Positions 8,520 through 18,500 of a stretch of 64,000 nucleotides of DNA are shown here, one piece after another. The DNA comes from an uncultured Prevotellaceae bacterium. Its GTDB lineage: Bacteria > Bacteroidota > Bacteroidia > Bacteroidales > Bacteroidaceae. The stretch is from NCBI GenBank assembly GCA_946185485.1, contig CAMHJQ010000002.1:124001-188000 (forward strand). The letters run 5' to 3'. How positions within the stretch are numbered: position 1 is the stretch's first letter; each line of letters begins with the position of its first letter. A program made the position numbers and the translations under genes. Under the pieces are notes generated by a model. It saw only the letters and a program-made list of their open reading frames with translations. It was not told where the DNA came from and did not search any database.

Positions 8520-10301
8520 ATGAAGAAGTTATTCATTCTATTAACTGTCATAGCCGTCTCGCTGACGGCTATGGCTGACAATGTCCCCGCCTTCCCCGGT
8601 GCCGAGGGGCACGGACGCTATGTCACCGGCGGTCGCAAGTCCGATGGAACGACAACAGTTGTCCACGTCACCAACCTCAACGACACCGGCACGGGTTCGT
8701 TCCGTGCAGCCGTCACGGGCGGCAGCTACCGCACCGTCGTCTTCGACGTGGCGGGAGTCATCGCCCTGAGCAGTGACATCAAGTTCAAGGACCACATCAC
8801 CGTCCTTGGACAGACAGCCCCCTACCCGGGAGTCACGGTCCGCTACTATACGGTGCAGCCGGGTGCCGACAACGTCATCCGCTTCATCCGTTTCCGCCGC
8901 GGACAGGAGAAGAACGTCAACGACGGCGCCGATGCCATCTGGCAGCGCAACAAGACGGGCATCATCCTCGACCACTGTTCCTTCTCGTGGAGCATCGACG
9001 AGGTGGCCTCGTTCTACGACAACAACAACTTCACCATGCAGTGGTGCACCATTGCCGAGAGCCTCGTACACTCAGGCCACAAGAAAGGCCCACACGGCTA
9101 CGGCGGCATCTGGGGCGGCAAGCTGGCGTCGTTCCATCATAACCTGATAGCCCATGTGGCCAACCGGTCGCCCCGCTTCAACGGCGCCCGCTACGAGTGG
9201 ACAGGCTATACGGCCAACAAGCTGTATAGCGAGTACCAGTGGCAGAATGCCGTCCAGTCCGAGAACGTCGACTTCCGCAACTGCGTCACTTACAACTGCG
9301 ACGGCTGCTACGGCGGTCCCGGCGGCGGCCAGATCAACATGGTGGGCAACTTCATGAAGAGCGGTCCCGGCGCGACGGTCAGCCATCTGACGCAATGCAC
9401 CGTAGCCGCCAGCGGCAACTCGTCCGGACATCCCAACATCTTCGGCATGGCCAGCCGCTACTACGTCGACGGCAACCTCATCGACGGCAACAGCGCCGGC
9501 TGGGAGAAGTTCACCTACGACTCCGGCACCATCACCCACGACGGCAAGCACTATGCCAAAGACCCCAACCACCTGCACGGCAGCGATGCGGAATACATCA
9601 CCAGCGGCGGCACCGACTATGTCTGCATGGTGCTCGACAAGGCTGCCCCCGTCGGCGAGGTGACGACCCATGCCGCCGCCACGGCGTTTGACAAAGTGAC
9701 GGAATATGCCGGAGCCTCGCTGCATCAGGACGACGTGGATGGCCGCTACTTCGAGGAAGCGCGGCAGGGAACATGTACCTACAAAGGCTCCGCCACCTCC
9801 TACATCAAGACAGAAAACAATGTCGACGTGACCTACTCTTGCACCCCGCAATGGGGCCGCATCGACCTGGTCTCCGACGTCAAAGGCTACACCGAGGCCA
9901 ACTTCCCCACCGGTCAGCGCGAGAGCGGCTTCGATAGCGATAACGACGGCATCCCCGACGAGTGGGAGACGGCCAACGGGCTGAACCCTAACGACAAGAG
10001 CGACGGCAACAAGTACACCGTCGACACCAAGGGCTGGTACACCAACCTGGAGGTGTATGCCAACTCGCTGGTGGAGGACATCATGAAGGGCGGCAATGCC
10101 GACGCAGAGTCGACGGTGGACGAATACTACCCCGCCTGCAAGACCCCCACCGCTGTCCAGTCGCTGCGCACCACGGCGATTACCGCCACTGAGTACTTCG
10201 ACCTCAGCGGTCGACGTCTCGAACAGCCTCAGCACGGCATCAGTATCCGTATCGAGCGCATGGCCAACGGCCAGACCGTAGCATCGAAGGTCGTCAGGTA
10301 G
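8520..10301 (+). CDS. Secreted PL1-family pectate lyase with short C-terminal sorting-like tail
   Basis: Signal peptide; FPGAEGHGRYVTGGR, VVFDVAGVIAL, ILDHCSFSWSIDEVASFYDNNNFTMQWCTIAESL, GPHGYGGIWGG; Ca-binding-like DSDNDGIPDEWE; tail YFDLSGRRLEQPQHGISIRIERMANGQTVASKVVR. Confidence 0.92.
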   Translation: MKKLFILLTVIAVSLTAMADNVPAFPGAEGHGRYVTGGRKSDGTTTVVHVTNLNDTGTGSFRAAVTGGSYRTVVFDVAGVIALSSDIKFKDHITVLGQTAPYPGVTVRYYTVQPGADNVIRFIRFRRGQEKNVNDGADAIWQRNKTGIILDHCSFSWSIDEVASFYDNNNFTMQWCTIAESLVHSGHKKGPHGYGGIWGGKLASFHHNLIAHVANRSPRFNGARYEWTGYTANKLYSEYQWQNAVQSENVDFRNCVTYNCDGCYGGPGGGQINMVGNFMKSGPGATVSHLTQCTVAASGNSSGHPNIFGMASRYYVDGNLIDGNSAGWEKFTYDSGTITHDGKHYAKDPNHLHGSDAEYITSGGTDYVCMVLDKAAPVGEVTTHAAATAFDKVTEYAGASLHQDDVDGRYFEEARQGTCTYKGSATSYIKTENNVDVTYSCTPQWGRIDLVSDVKGYTEANFPTGQRESGFDSDNDGIPDEWETANGLNPNDKSDGNKYTVDTKGWYTNLEVYANSLVEDIMKGGNADAESTVDEYYPACKTPTAVQSLRTTAITATEYFDLSGRRLEQPQHGISIRIERMANGQTVASKVVR

Positions 10302-10331
10302 AGCAACCGAGGTCGTCAGGTAGAGCAACCG
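10288..10331. repeat. Exact 22-bp tandem duplication across the stop codon of the PL1 gene
   Basis: aggtcgtcaggtagagcaaccg at 10288-10309 and 10310-10331. Confidence 0.9.
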
Positions 10332-10363
10332 GGCACGTTCGCTGCTCCTTTTGCCGCCCAACG

Positions 10364-10420
10364 GAGCACGGCGCAAGAAAATTCCCTGCTACGGGCGGGA
10401 AATTTTCTTGCGCCGTGCTC
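10364..10420. repeat. REP-like intergenic palindrome
   Basis: gagcacggcgcaagaaaattccc (10364-10386) and reverse complement gggaaattttcttgcgccgtgctc (10397-10420); one-base bulge, 10-nt loop. Confidence 0.85.
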
Positions 10421-10548
10421 TAATTGGCTCCGCTACGGGCTCCCTTCGGCGCTGCCCTGAGCAAGCGCCGGAGCCTTGTCGGGCAACCGTCAATTCTTCG
10501 TCAGGCAAGTGTCGGCGCCACTTGCCGCTTGATGCCAAATACCCCCCC

Positions 10549-10623
10549 GGTGGAGTCTCCCCCTCATATCTAAGTCCCCCTATATAGGGGGGACAGATAT
10601 AAGAGGGGGGCAGAGCCTCCACC
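10549..10623. repeat. Long imperfect palindrome
   Basis: ggtggagtctccccctcatatctaagtccccctatataggggggacagatataagaggggggcagagcctccacc folds on itself. Confidence 0.75.
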
Positions 10624-10654
10624 GTCGCCCCCCCCCCCACGCTCCGCAGGCCAC

Positions 10655-10668
10655 CGCAAACGTTTACG
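10655..10668. promoter_or_regulatory. LacI-type operator-like palindrome (PUL box a)
   Basis: cgcaaacgtttacg; ends 54 bp before the TATCTTTG -7 element at 10723-10730. Confidence 0.65.
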
Positions 10669-10722
10669 CTACTTTTAACAGTTTTTTTTCGCCATGCGGG
10701 GCGCACATTCGAAGAAATTTCG

Positions 10723-10730
10723 TATCTTTG
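10723..10730 (+). promoter_or_regulatory. -7 promoter element for the CE8 gene
   Basis: tatctttg. Confidence 0.6.
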
Positions 10731-10797
10731 TAGTCCGATACTGACCATCGTAAACTTAAAATAATCATTAACTAACAAAACAAACTAACAAAACAAG

Positions 10798-13700
10798 ATG
10801 AGACACAAGTACTTTAGACTTTTTGTGTGTGCCATCCTGACCATGTTGGGAATGACACCAAGTGCCGCAGCCTTCACCGACATCAAGGCAGACTTCACGA
10901 ACGGGAGTTTCTTCACCTCCAGTGAGACTAACGTTACGACTGCCGGCCTGAAGATGAATGCCGACGGCACTTTCACACGTGTTGCTGCCGACGCCGCTGA
11001 TGCCAATGCAGTCATCACCGGCAAATACCACAGCGATGAGCACGGTATCGCCAACTTTTCGGCTACCGTACAAGTCGAGGGTCCCGTAAAGATTTCCATG
11101 GGAACCTGCGCCTGGGGTGGCGATGTCATTATCAAGGACGCCTCCGGCAATCAGGTAGGCACATTCAACACCAACACGGGTGCATGCTACCACAACAACA
11201 AGACCGATAACATTGCATCGACAGTCTACAAGGGTGAAGCCACGACGCTGACCATCAGCGGTGGTAGCTATACTCCGTACTTTGCTGTAGAGGCTGTCGA
11301 TGCCTCTCAGCTGGCCAGCGATGCCACCATCACCTTTGCCTCGGGCGAAGCCACGGGTGCCGTGCCCGCCGCCGTCAAGCAGGAGGTAGGCAGCAAGCTG
11401 ACACTGCCCAAGAACTTCACCTTATATGTGGAGGGCAAGACGCTGACCGCCTGGACCGACGGCACTAAAGACTACGCCCCCGGCACGGAGTACACCGTGC
11501 CCGACAAGGACGTCACGCTGACGGCTAAGTTCTCCGCCAACGAGGTGAGCCTCAGCGACCGCACGGAGCCCGTGACCCTGACATGGACGCTGCGCCGCGA
11601 CCAGGGCGCGCCCACCGTGGCCTACCAGAACGCCACGGGCATCTGGGTGACACAGGCCACCGTCAACGGCAAGACCATCGACGTGAAGGCCGACTTCGAC
11701 ACCAACAACGGCGGCAAATTCGCCAACGGCAACTGGAACGACTGGGCACAGCTGAACAGCGGCACCAAGTGGACCATACCGTCCTGCAAGGGAGCCACCG
11801 TCTCGATGGAGGCCTACAGCGCACCCACGACAACGACCATCGACGGCCAGACCGACTATACGGCCAGCGGCACCACCATCAGCTACGAGGTGGCCAACAA
11901 GGCTGAGACCATCGACATCGTCATCGGCGACGGCAGCTACTACCGCTACATCCGGACCGTGCTGCCCGTAGTGCAGAGCCAAGGCGGCAAGACGTACACC
12001 AACGAGGCAGCAACGGTGACATGGCCGATGTCCGACCCCGCCAACTACTCCACCGCCACCGCCACACCGGACGGTGTCTTCTCGACCAAGGGCGTGGAGC
12101 TGGGAGCCGTCAGGCTGATGGACCAGAACGGCAACGAGAACGCCACGGGTACCAGCACGGTGTCGCCGGGCATCGTCTTCCCGCAGATGCGTCCCACCAA
12201 CGACGGCAACGACTACGTGACGTGGACCCTGAAACCCGCTGCCGGACTGACCTTCACCCCGAAGAAAATCAGTGCCTACATCGTGCGCTTCGGCACCGAC
12301 GCGCAGAGCGGTGTCAACATATCGGCCAAGGTCGGCGACGGCGAGGCCATGAAGCTGGGCACCTATACCGCCCCGCGCAACAACAAGACGCAGGCTGACG
12401 ACAAATTCGGCAGCAGCACTGACTACGCCGTGAACGGCCTTGTGGAGATTACGCTGACCGAGGCCCAGCAGCAGGCACTGACGTCGGGCGAGACCCTGTC
12501 GGTGATGGGAACCATCGGCGTGGGCAACGGCAAAGCCGGCGGCATCGCCCAGGTGTCCATCGAGGGCGTTGTCAATGGTACGGCAGCAGCCGTAGCCAAG
12601 TACACGCTGACCGCCACTGCTTCGCCTGCCGAGGGTGGCAGCGTCAAAATCTACCCGCAGTCCGACGACTACGAGGCAGGCAGCGAGGTCACGCTGACGG
12701 CCACCGAGAACTTCGGCTACGACTTTGTGAACTGGACCGACGCCACGGGTGCCGAGCTGTCCACCGAGCCTAAGTTCAAGTACACGGTCAACGCCAACAG
12801 CGTGCTGACCGCCAACTTCAAGAAGGTCAACACCTACGCCCTGAACGTGACCGTCGATGGCACCAACGACTACATGGTCGCCGTCAGCCCGCTGCCTGAC
12901 GTGGTGGACGGCAAGTGGATGTACGAGGAGGGCGCCACCGTGGTGCTCACGGCCAACCAGTACACCGACCTGGTGACGTTCACCAACTGGAGCGACAACA
13001 CGACGAACAGCGAGATGACCGTCAAGATGACGCAGGACATCAGCCTGACGGCCTACTACACCGAGGCCGACATCATAGCTGGCTGGGACTTCTACCTGAA
13101 AGGCAGCAACGGCCGCAAGGCCGACTTCGCCGCCCAGGACAACGACGCCGACGTGCTGATGCTGACGAACACCGAGACGGGCGAGACCAGCGGCTGGTTA
13201 GACAAGTCGGCAGAGGCTGCCGACGGCTACGAGAGCTTCAAGGGTGCCGCCGTCAACTGGCGTACGGGAGCGAAGGAAGGCGACGTGGGCTACTGGCACT
13301 GGCAGACCAAGGTGAACGCCGGGGCCTTCGAGAACATCAACGTGCAGTTCGACATGATGTATAACTACAATGCCTACCAGACCTACGACGTGGAATACTC
13401 GCTGAACGGCAGCGAGTGGACCAAGGTGGGCAGCATCACCATGGAGGGTGCCAAGAACGCAGCCTCGTACAGCGGCAAGCTGCCTGCAGCCTGCAACAAC
13501 CAGCAGGAACTCTACATCCGCATGAAGGCCGACAAGACGTCGAAGGTGGACGGCTCGCCCTCGGCCTACGACGGCAACACGCTGGCCATGTTCTTCATCA
13601 CCGGCACGCCAAAGCTCATCGATGACGGCAAGGCGCCCGTCCTCGTGTCGAGTGTACCGGCCAAGGACGCTACAGGGGCTTCAGGCAACGGCAAGGTAGT

Positions 13701-15294
13701 GCTGACCTTCGACGAGCGCGTCAAGGTGAAGGCCGACACCAAGGCCACCTTAGGCACCGCCGAGCTGACACCCGTGGTCAGCGGCAAGGTCATCACCTTC
13801 GAGTACAAGGGTCTGCAGTACGGCACCGCCTACACCTTCACCCTGCCCGCCAACACGGTGAGCGACCTGACGGACAACTACATCAGCGAGGCCATCACCA
13901 TCAACTTCACCACCATGACACGCCCGACGGTTGACAAGAAGCTCTACGATGCTGTCGTCGAGAATGTGGATCAGCTTGTAGCTGCTCTGGCAGAGGCACA
14001 GAACCGTGCCGACAAGAACGTTCGCTTCCGCATCTTCCTGAAGAAGGGTACCTACACCCTGCCACAGGGAACTGCAGACAAGTCATTCGCAGTTGAGTTG
14101 GGAACTGGAGGCACCACAACATTCACGAAGAAAGACCCCATCACCTACTTTAATGCACAGAATGTATCTATGATTGGTGAGGACCGTGATGCCACAATCA
14201 TCACCAATACCATTCCTGCCGAAGACACCTTTGAAGGCAAATACGGAACTGCCAGCATCTACGAAGGTATCGGCAAAAGTGACGTATTCCAACTCAGCGG
14301 CAGCAACAGCTACTGGCAGGACCTGACCGTATCGACTGGTATGGCAGATGCACGTGGCCGCGACATCGCTGTCGAAGACAAAGGTACAAGGACTATCTGG
14401 AAGAACACCAAGCTGCATGGATATCAGGACACATGGGTAGGTCAGAATGACAATGGTCTGTACTACTTTGAGGATGGCGTTATCCGCGGTCGTACTGACT
14501 ACATCTGCGGCAAGGGTGATGCCTACTACAACCAAGTTGAGTTCCAGCAGATTGCCGGTGGCTACTGCGCTGTTCCGTCGAAGCCCGCTAACATCGGCTG
14601 GGTGATGAAGGACTGCACCATTAACGGTGACGGCAGCGGTGTCGACGGCAACTACACCTTAGGCCGTCCTTGGGGACAGGGTACTCCTGTAGCCTTGTGG
14701 ATTGACACGAAGATGAACGTCGTGCCTTCGGGCGACGGCTGGAACGAGATGAGCGGCGGCTGGCCCAAGCGCTTCGCCGAGTACAACTCCATGACATCGA
14801 CCGGTTCGCAGATAGACCTGAGCGGCCGTAAGAAGACCTTCGGCGACGGACATGCCAACAACCCCGTGCTGACTGCCGAAGAGGCTGCCGACTACAGCGA
14901 CATGTCGAAGATGTACGGCGACTGGGATCCCACACTCGCTACCGAGCAGGCTCCGCAGGTGACCGACGTGAAGCTGGAAGGCTCGACCCTGTCGTGGACG
15001 GGCAACAACTACTCCCTGCTGTATGCCGTCTGCAAGAACGGCAAGGTAGTAGACTTCACCCTCGACACCACCTACACCGTCGATGACGCCACGGCAACCT
15101 ACGCCGTACGCGCTGCCAACGAGATGGGCGGTCTGAACGAGGCTGTAGGTGCCAACAGCTCTGACGGCATCGAGACCATCGAGAGCAAAGCTACCGCCGG
15201 CGACGGCAACATCTACAACCTGCAGGGTGTCCGTGTCAGCAAGACCCAGAAGGGACTCTACATCATCAATGGCCGCAAGGTCGTGATTAAGTGA
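10798..15294 (+). CDS. Large secreted multidomain pectinesterase (CE8) with bacterial repeat and Ig-like modules and C-terminal sorting-like tail
   Basis: CE8 signatures NSYWQDLTVSTGMADARGRDIAVED, LHGYQDTWVGQNDNGLYYFEDGVIRGRTDYICGKGDAYY, NYTLGRPWGQGTPVALW; InlB/List-Bact-like YTLTATASPAEGGSVKIYPQSDDYEAGSEVTLTATENFGYDFVNWTD; Ig-like APVLVSSVPAKDATGASGNGKVVLTFDERV; tail GNIYNLQGVRVSKTQKGLYIINGRKVVIK. Confidence 0.9.
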   Translation: MRHKYFRLFVCAILTMLGMTPSAAAFTDIKADFTNGSFFTSSETNVTTAGLKMNADGTFTRVAADAADANAVITGKYHSDEHGIANFSATVQVEGPVKISMGTCAWGGDVIIKDASGNQVGTFNTNTGACYHNNKTDNIASTVYKGEATTLTISGGSYTPYFAVEAVDASQLASDATITFASGEATGAVPAAVKQEVGSKLTLPKNFTLYVEGKTLTAWTDGTKDYAPGTEYTVPDKDVTLTAKFSANEVSLSDRTEPVTLTWTLRRDQGAPTVAYQNATGIWVTQATVNGKTIDVKADFDTNNGGKFANGNWNDWAQLNSGTKWTIPSCKGATVSMEAYSAPTTTTIDGQTDYTASGTTISYEVANKAETIDIVIGDGSYYRYIRTVLPVVQSQGGKTYTNEAATVTWPMSDPANYSTATATPDGVFSTKGVELGAVRLMDQNGNENATGTSTVSPGIVFPQMRPTNDGNDYVTWTLKPAAGLTFTPKKISAYIVRFGTDAQSGVNISAKVGDGEAMKLGTYTAPRNNKTQADDKFGSSTDYAVNGLVEITLTEAQQQALTSGETLSVMGTIGVGNGKAGGIAQVSIEGVVNGTAAAVAKYTLTATASPAEGGSVKIYPQSDDYEAGSEVTLTATENFGYDFVNWTDATGAELSTEPKFKYTVNANSVLTANFKKVNTYALNVTVDGTNDYMVAVSPLPDVVDGKWMYEEGATVVLTANQYTDLVTFTNWSDNTTNSEMTVKMTQDISLTAYYTEADIIAGWDFYLKGSNGRKADFAAQDNDADVLMLTNTETGETSGWLDKSAEAADGYESFKGAAVNWRTGAKEGDVGYWHWQTKVNAGAFENINVQFDMMYNYNAYQTYDVEYSLNGSEWTKVGSITMEGAKNAASYSGKLPAACNNQQELYIRMKADKTSKVDGSPSAYDGNTLAMFFITGTPKLIDDGKAPVLVSSVPAKDATGASGNGKVVLTFDERVKVKADTKATLGTAELTPVVSGKVITFEYKGLQYGTAYTFTLPANTVSDLTDNYISEAITINFTTMTRPTVDKKLYDAVVENVDQLVAALAEAQNRADKNVRFRIFLKKGTYTLPQGTADKSFAVELGTGGTTTFTKKDPITYFNAQNVSMIGEDRDATIITNTIPAEDTFEGKYGTASIYEGIGKSDVFQLSGSNSYWQDLTVSTGMADARGRDIAVEDKGTRTIWKNTKLHGYQDTWVGQNDNGLYYFEDGVIRGRTDYICGKGDAYYNQVEFQQIAGGYCAVPSKPANIGWVMKDCTINGDGSGVDGNYTLGRPWGQGTPVALWIDTKMNVVPSGDGWNEMSGGWPKRFAEYNSMTSTGSQIDLSGRKKTFGDGHANNPVLTAEEAADYSDMSKMYGDWDPTLATEQAPQVTDVKLEGSTLSWTGNNYSLLYAVCKNGKVVDFTLDTTYTVDDATATYAVRAANEMGGLNEAVGANSSDGIETIESKATAGDGNIYNLQGVRVSKTQKGLYIINGRKVVIK

Positions 15295-15354
15295 GAATAA
15301 TGCAGAGCTTGCTCATGCATGATCGAACGTGAACGAGCTCGAGCTTATAGCTCA

Positions 15355-15381
15355 AGGTCGTGGTGAAGTAAGCCACGACCT
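15355..15381 (+). repeat. Hairpin upstream of the terminator
   Basis: aggtcgtgg/ccacgacct inverted repeat. Confidence 0.6.
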
Positions 15382-15389
15382 ACTATGTC

Positions 15390-15420
15390 AAGAGGCGGGG
15401 AGCGCGGCTTCCCGCCTCTT
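15390..15420 (+). terminator. Intrinsic terminator after CE8
   Basis: aagaggcggg/cccgcctctt stem followed by ttttt. Confidence 0.85.
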
Positions 15421-15432
15421 TTTACGGCAGCA

Positions 15433-15446
15433 CGTAAACGTTTACG
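15433..15446. promoter_or_regulatory. LacI-type operator-like palindrome (PUL box b, perfect)
   Basis: cgtaaacgtttacg; ends 43 bp before TACCTTTG at 15490-15497. Confidence 0.7.
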
Positions 15447-15489
15447 AAAATTATTTTGGATTCTTTTTGGGAATTTTAGTAATTCTGCG

Positions 15490-15497
15490 TACCTTTG
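15490..15497 (+). promoter_or_regulatory. -7 promoter element for the first SusC/D pair
   Basis: tacctttg. Confidence 0.65.
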
Positions 15498-15557
15498 CGG
15501 AAAGATTCATACAACTACTATTACTATCTAAATAAAACAAACTAAAATTATCTAAAC

Positions 15558-18500
15558 ATGCAAAAGAAAAGACTACTCTTGGTCATGATGCTGTGTGCAT
15601 TCTGGCTAATGGGCTTTGCCCAGAGTGCAGTCAAAGGTAAGGTGACGGACAAGTCCGGAGAACCTTTGATTGGCGTGAGTGTGACGTATGGTAACGGCCA
15701 GGGTACGGTGACCGACATTGACGGTAACTTCAGTGTCAACGTTCCCGCAGGCTCCACCATCAAACTGTCGTATGTCGGCTACAAGCCACAGACCGTGAAG
15801 GCCGGCAGCAACATGAACATTACCCTCGAAGAGGACAACACGACGCTGGACGACGTGGTGGTCATCGGTTACGGCACAGTGAAGAAGCGTGACCTGACGG
15901 GTGCCGTGGCATCGGTCGGTGCCGACGCCCTCAAGGCCAATCCGGTGTCCAATGTGGCCGAAGCCCTGCAAGGTAAGCTGGCCGGTGTCAACGTCGTCAG
16001 CCAGGACGGTCGCCCCGGTGCAACCATTTCCATCAAGGTGCGTGGTGGCGGTTCCATCTCGCAGTCGAACGAACCGCTGTACGTCGTCGACGGCTTCCCC
16101 GTGAGCGACCTGAGCGACATCCCCGCCGACCAGATTGTCAGCATCGACGTGCTGAAGGATGCTGCCTCGACGGCTATCTACGGTGCACGAGGCGGTAACG
16201 GCGTTATCCTGGTGACCACCAAGGCCGCCGATGCCAGCAAGCTGAGCGTCAGCTACGAAGGCTACTACCAAGCCAAGTGGGCTGCCAAGAAGTTCGACGT
16301 GCTGAGTGCCCAGGACTATGTGAAGAACGTATGGTCGTATGCCAACGCGCTGCAAATCAACAACGAGGGCGTGGCCAAGTACTTCGGACTGGGAAGTGCC
16401 AATGGCAACCACTATGCCGAATATGCCAATGTCTCGTCGCACGACTATACGGACGACCTGCTGCAGACCGCCAACGGCTGGAACCACAACCTGGCTATTC
16501 AGGGCGGTAACGAGAAGACCAAGTTCACGTTCTCTGCCAACTACGTCAACGACGACGGTATCAAGGTGAACTCCAACTTCAAGCGCCTGTCGTTGAACCT
16601 CAAGCTGCGCCAGGAGCTGGCCAAGCGCCTGTATTTCGACATCGACGCCCGCTACTCGCAGATTGACGTGGAGGGCATGGAACCCAGAAACAGCTCGCGT
16701 GGTTCTATCCTTTCGTCGGCCTTCGAAATCCGTCCCATCGACAATCCGCTCGGTACTGACGACATCACCCTGCTCGGTCTGGGTGAGGCATGGGTCAACG
16801 CTGCCGCTACGCCCGACAAGATTAACGAGGCTGTCTACAACAACATGGTACGCGACCGCCTGCGCGGCAACTTCGCCCTGTCATGGGAGCCCATCAAGGG
16901 CCTGACACTGCGTACGGAGTTAGGCGTGGGACGCAACTGGTCGCGCTCCAAGCGCTACGACGACGGTTCGATACCCTCGAACAACATCACCAACAACTTC
17001 GTGAAGGGTCACAAGTATGCACAGCTGAGCCGTGGCGAAGGCAACAACTGGCGCTCGGTAAGCACCATCAACTATCAGGTGCAGGGTCTGGGCGAGGACC
17101 ACAGCCTGTCGTTCCTGCTCGGTAACGAGGAAATCTATTCGAAGAGCGAGAGCACGACGCTCTATGGCGGCGGCTATCCCATGGACGATGCATGGACCAT
17201 GGACCGCGTCTTCGGTCTGATGCACAATGGCGACGCCGAGACATATCCTGCCGAGAACAAGTATGAGAACAAGTACAACACCCCTGAGACCACCAGTTCC
17301 TGGTTCGGACGCGTCAACTACGGCTGGAAGGGACGCTACCTGCTCACCGGAACGCTGCGTGCCGATGGCAGCTCGAAGTTCGGACCCAACAACCGCTGGG
17401 GTTACTTCCCCGCAGCTGCTGCCGCCTGGCGTATCAGCGACGAGCCGTTCATGGCCTCTGCCAACAGTTGGATGGACAACCTGAAACTCCGCGTGTCCTA
17501 TGGTACATCGGGTAACGACAACATCAGCTCCAGCCTCTGGCATGAGACATGGGTGTCGTCGACCGCCGTCATCAACGGACAAAGCGTAAAAACCTTCGCA
17601 CCCTCGGGACTGAAGGAGAACCCCGACCTGAAGTGGGAGACCAACATCAGCCGTAACATCGGTCTGGACTTTGGATTCTTCAACCGCATCAACGGTACGC
17701 TGGACTTCTACTGGAACACCACCAAGGACCTGCTCATGCGTACAGAAATCGACTCGTCGTCCGGCTACTCCTACCAGTACCAGAACATCGGCAAGACCTC
17801 GAACAAGGGTATCGAGCTGGCTGTCAACGCCGCCATCATCCGTTCGAAGGACCTCAACCTGAACATGAACCTGACCTACAACTACAATGTCAACAAGGTT
17901 GACGAGCTGGCCGACGGCCGCGACATCCAGTACGGTTCTAACTGGGGTTCGAGCGCGCTGATGCCTGGCAACGACTACCTGATTCGCGAGGGTGAGCCTC
18001 TCGGCCTGATTCGCGGTTATACCAGCGACGGCGTCTACACGCTGGACGACTTCAACTACGTCAACGGCCAGTATGTGCTGAAAGAGGGCGTGCCCGATTT
18101 GGCATCGTCGGTTATCACCAACTATTATAAGGGTCCGGAGTGGGATGCTGCCATCCCGCAGGGACAGGTCGCCTTCCCCGGTGCCATCAAGCTGAAGAAC
18201 ATGAACGACGATAATGTTGTCAACTCGGACGACGTCGACATCATCGGTAAGGTACAGCCTCACCACACTGGCGGCTTCGGTTTCTCGGGTAACTATAAGA
18301 GCTTCGACTTCTCGGCCAACTTCACTTACCAGCTCGACGGTAAGGTGTACAATGCTTCCGCCATGTGCCAGTATGCTGGCGGCAAGGAGACCGGTCTGGC
18401 CAAGAACCACCGCGACTTCATCAGCGAGAGCTACCAGCTCTACGACGTTGTCAACGGTGAACTCGTAGCAGCTACCGACCCCACCATGTTTGCCAACCTC

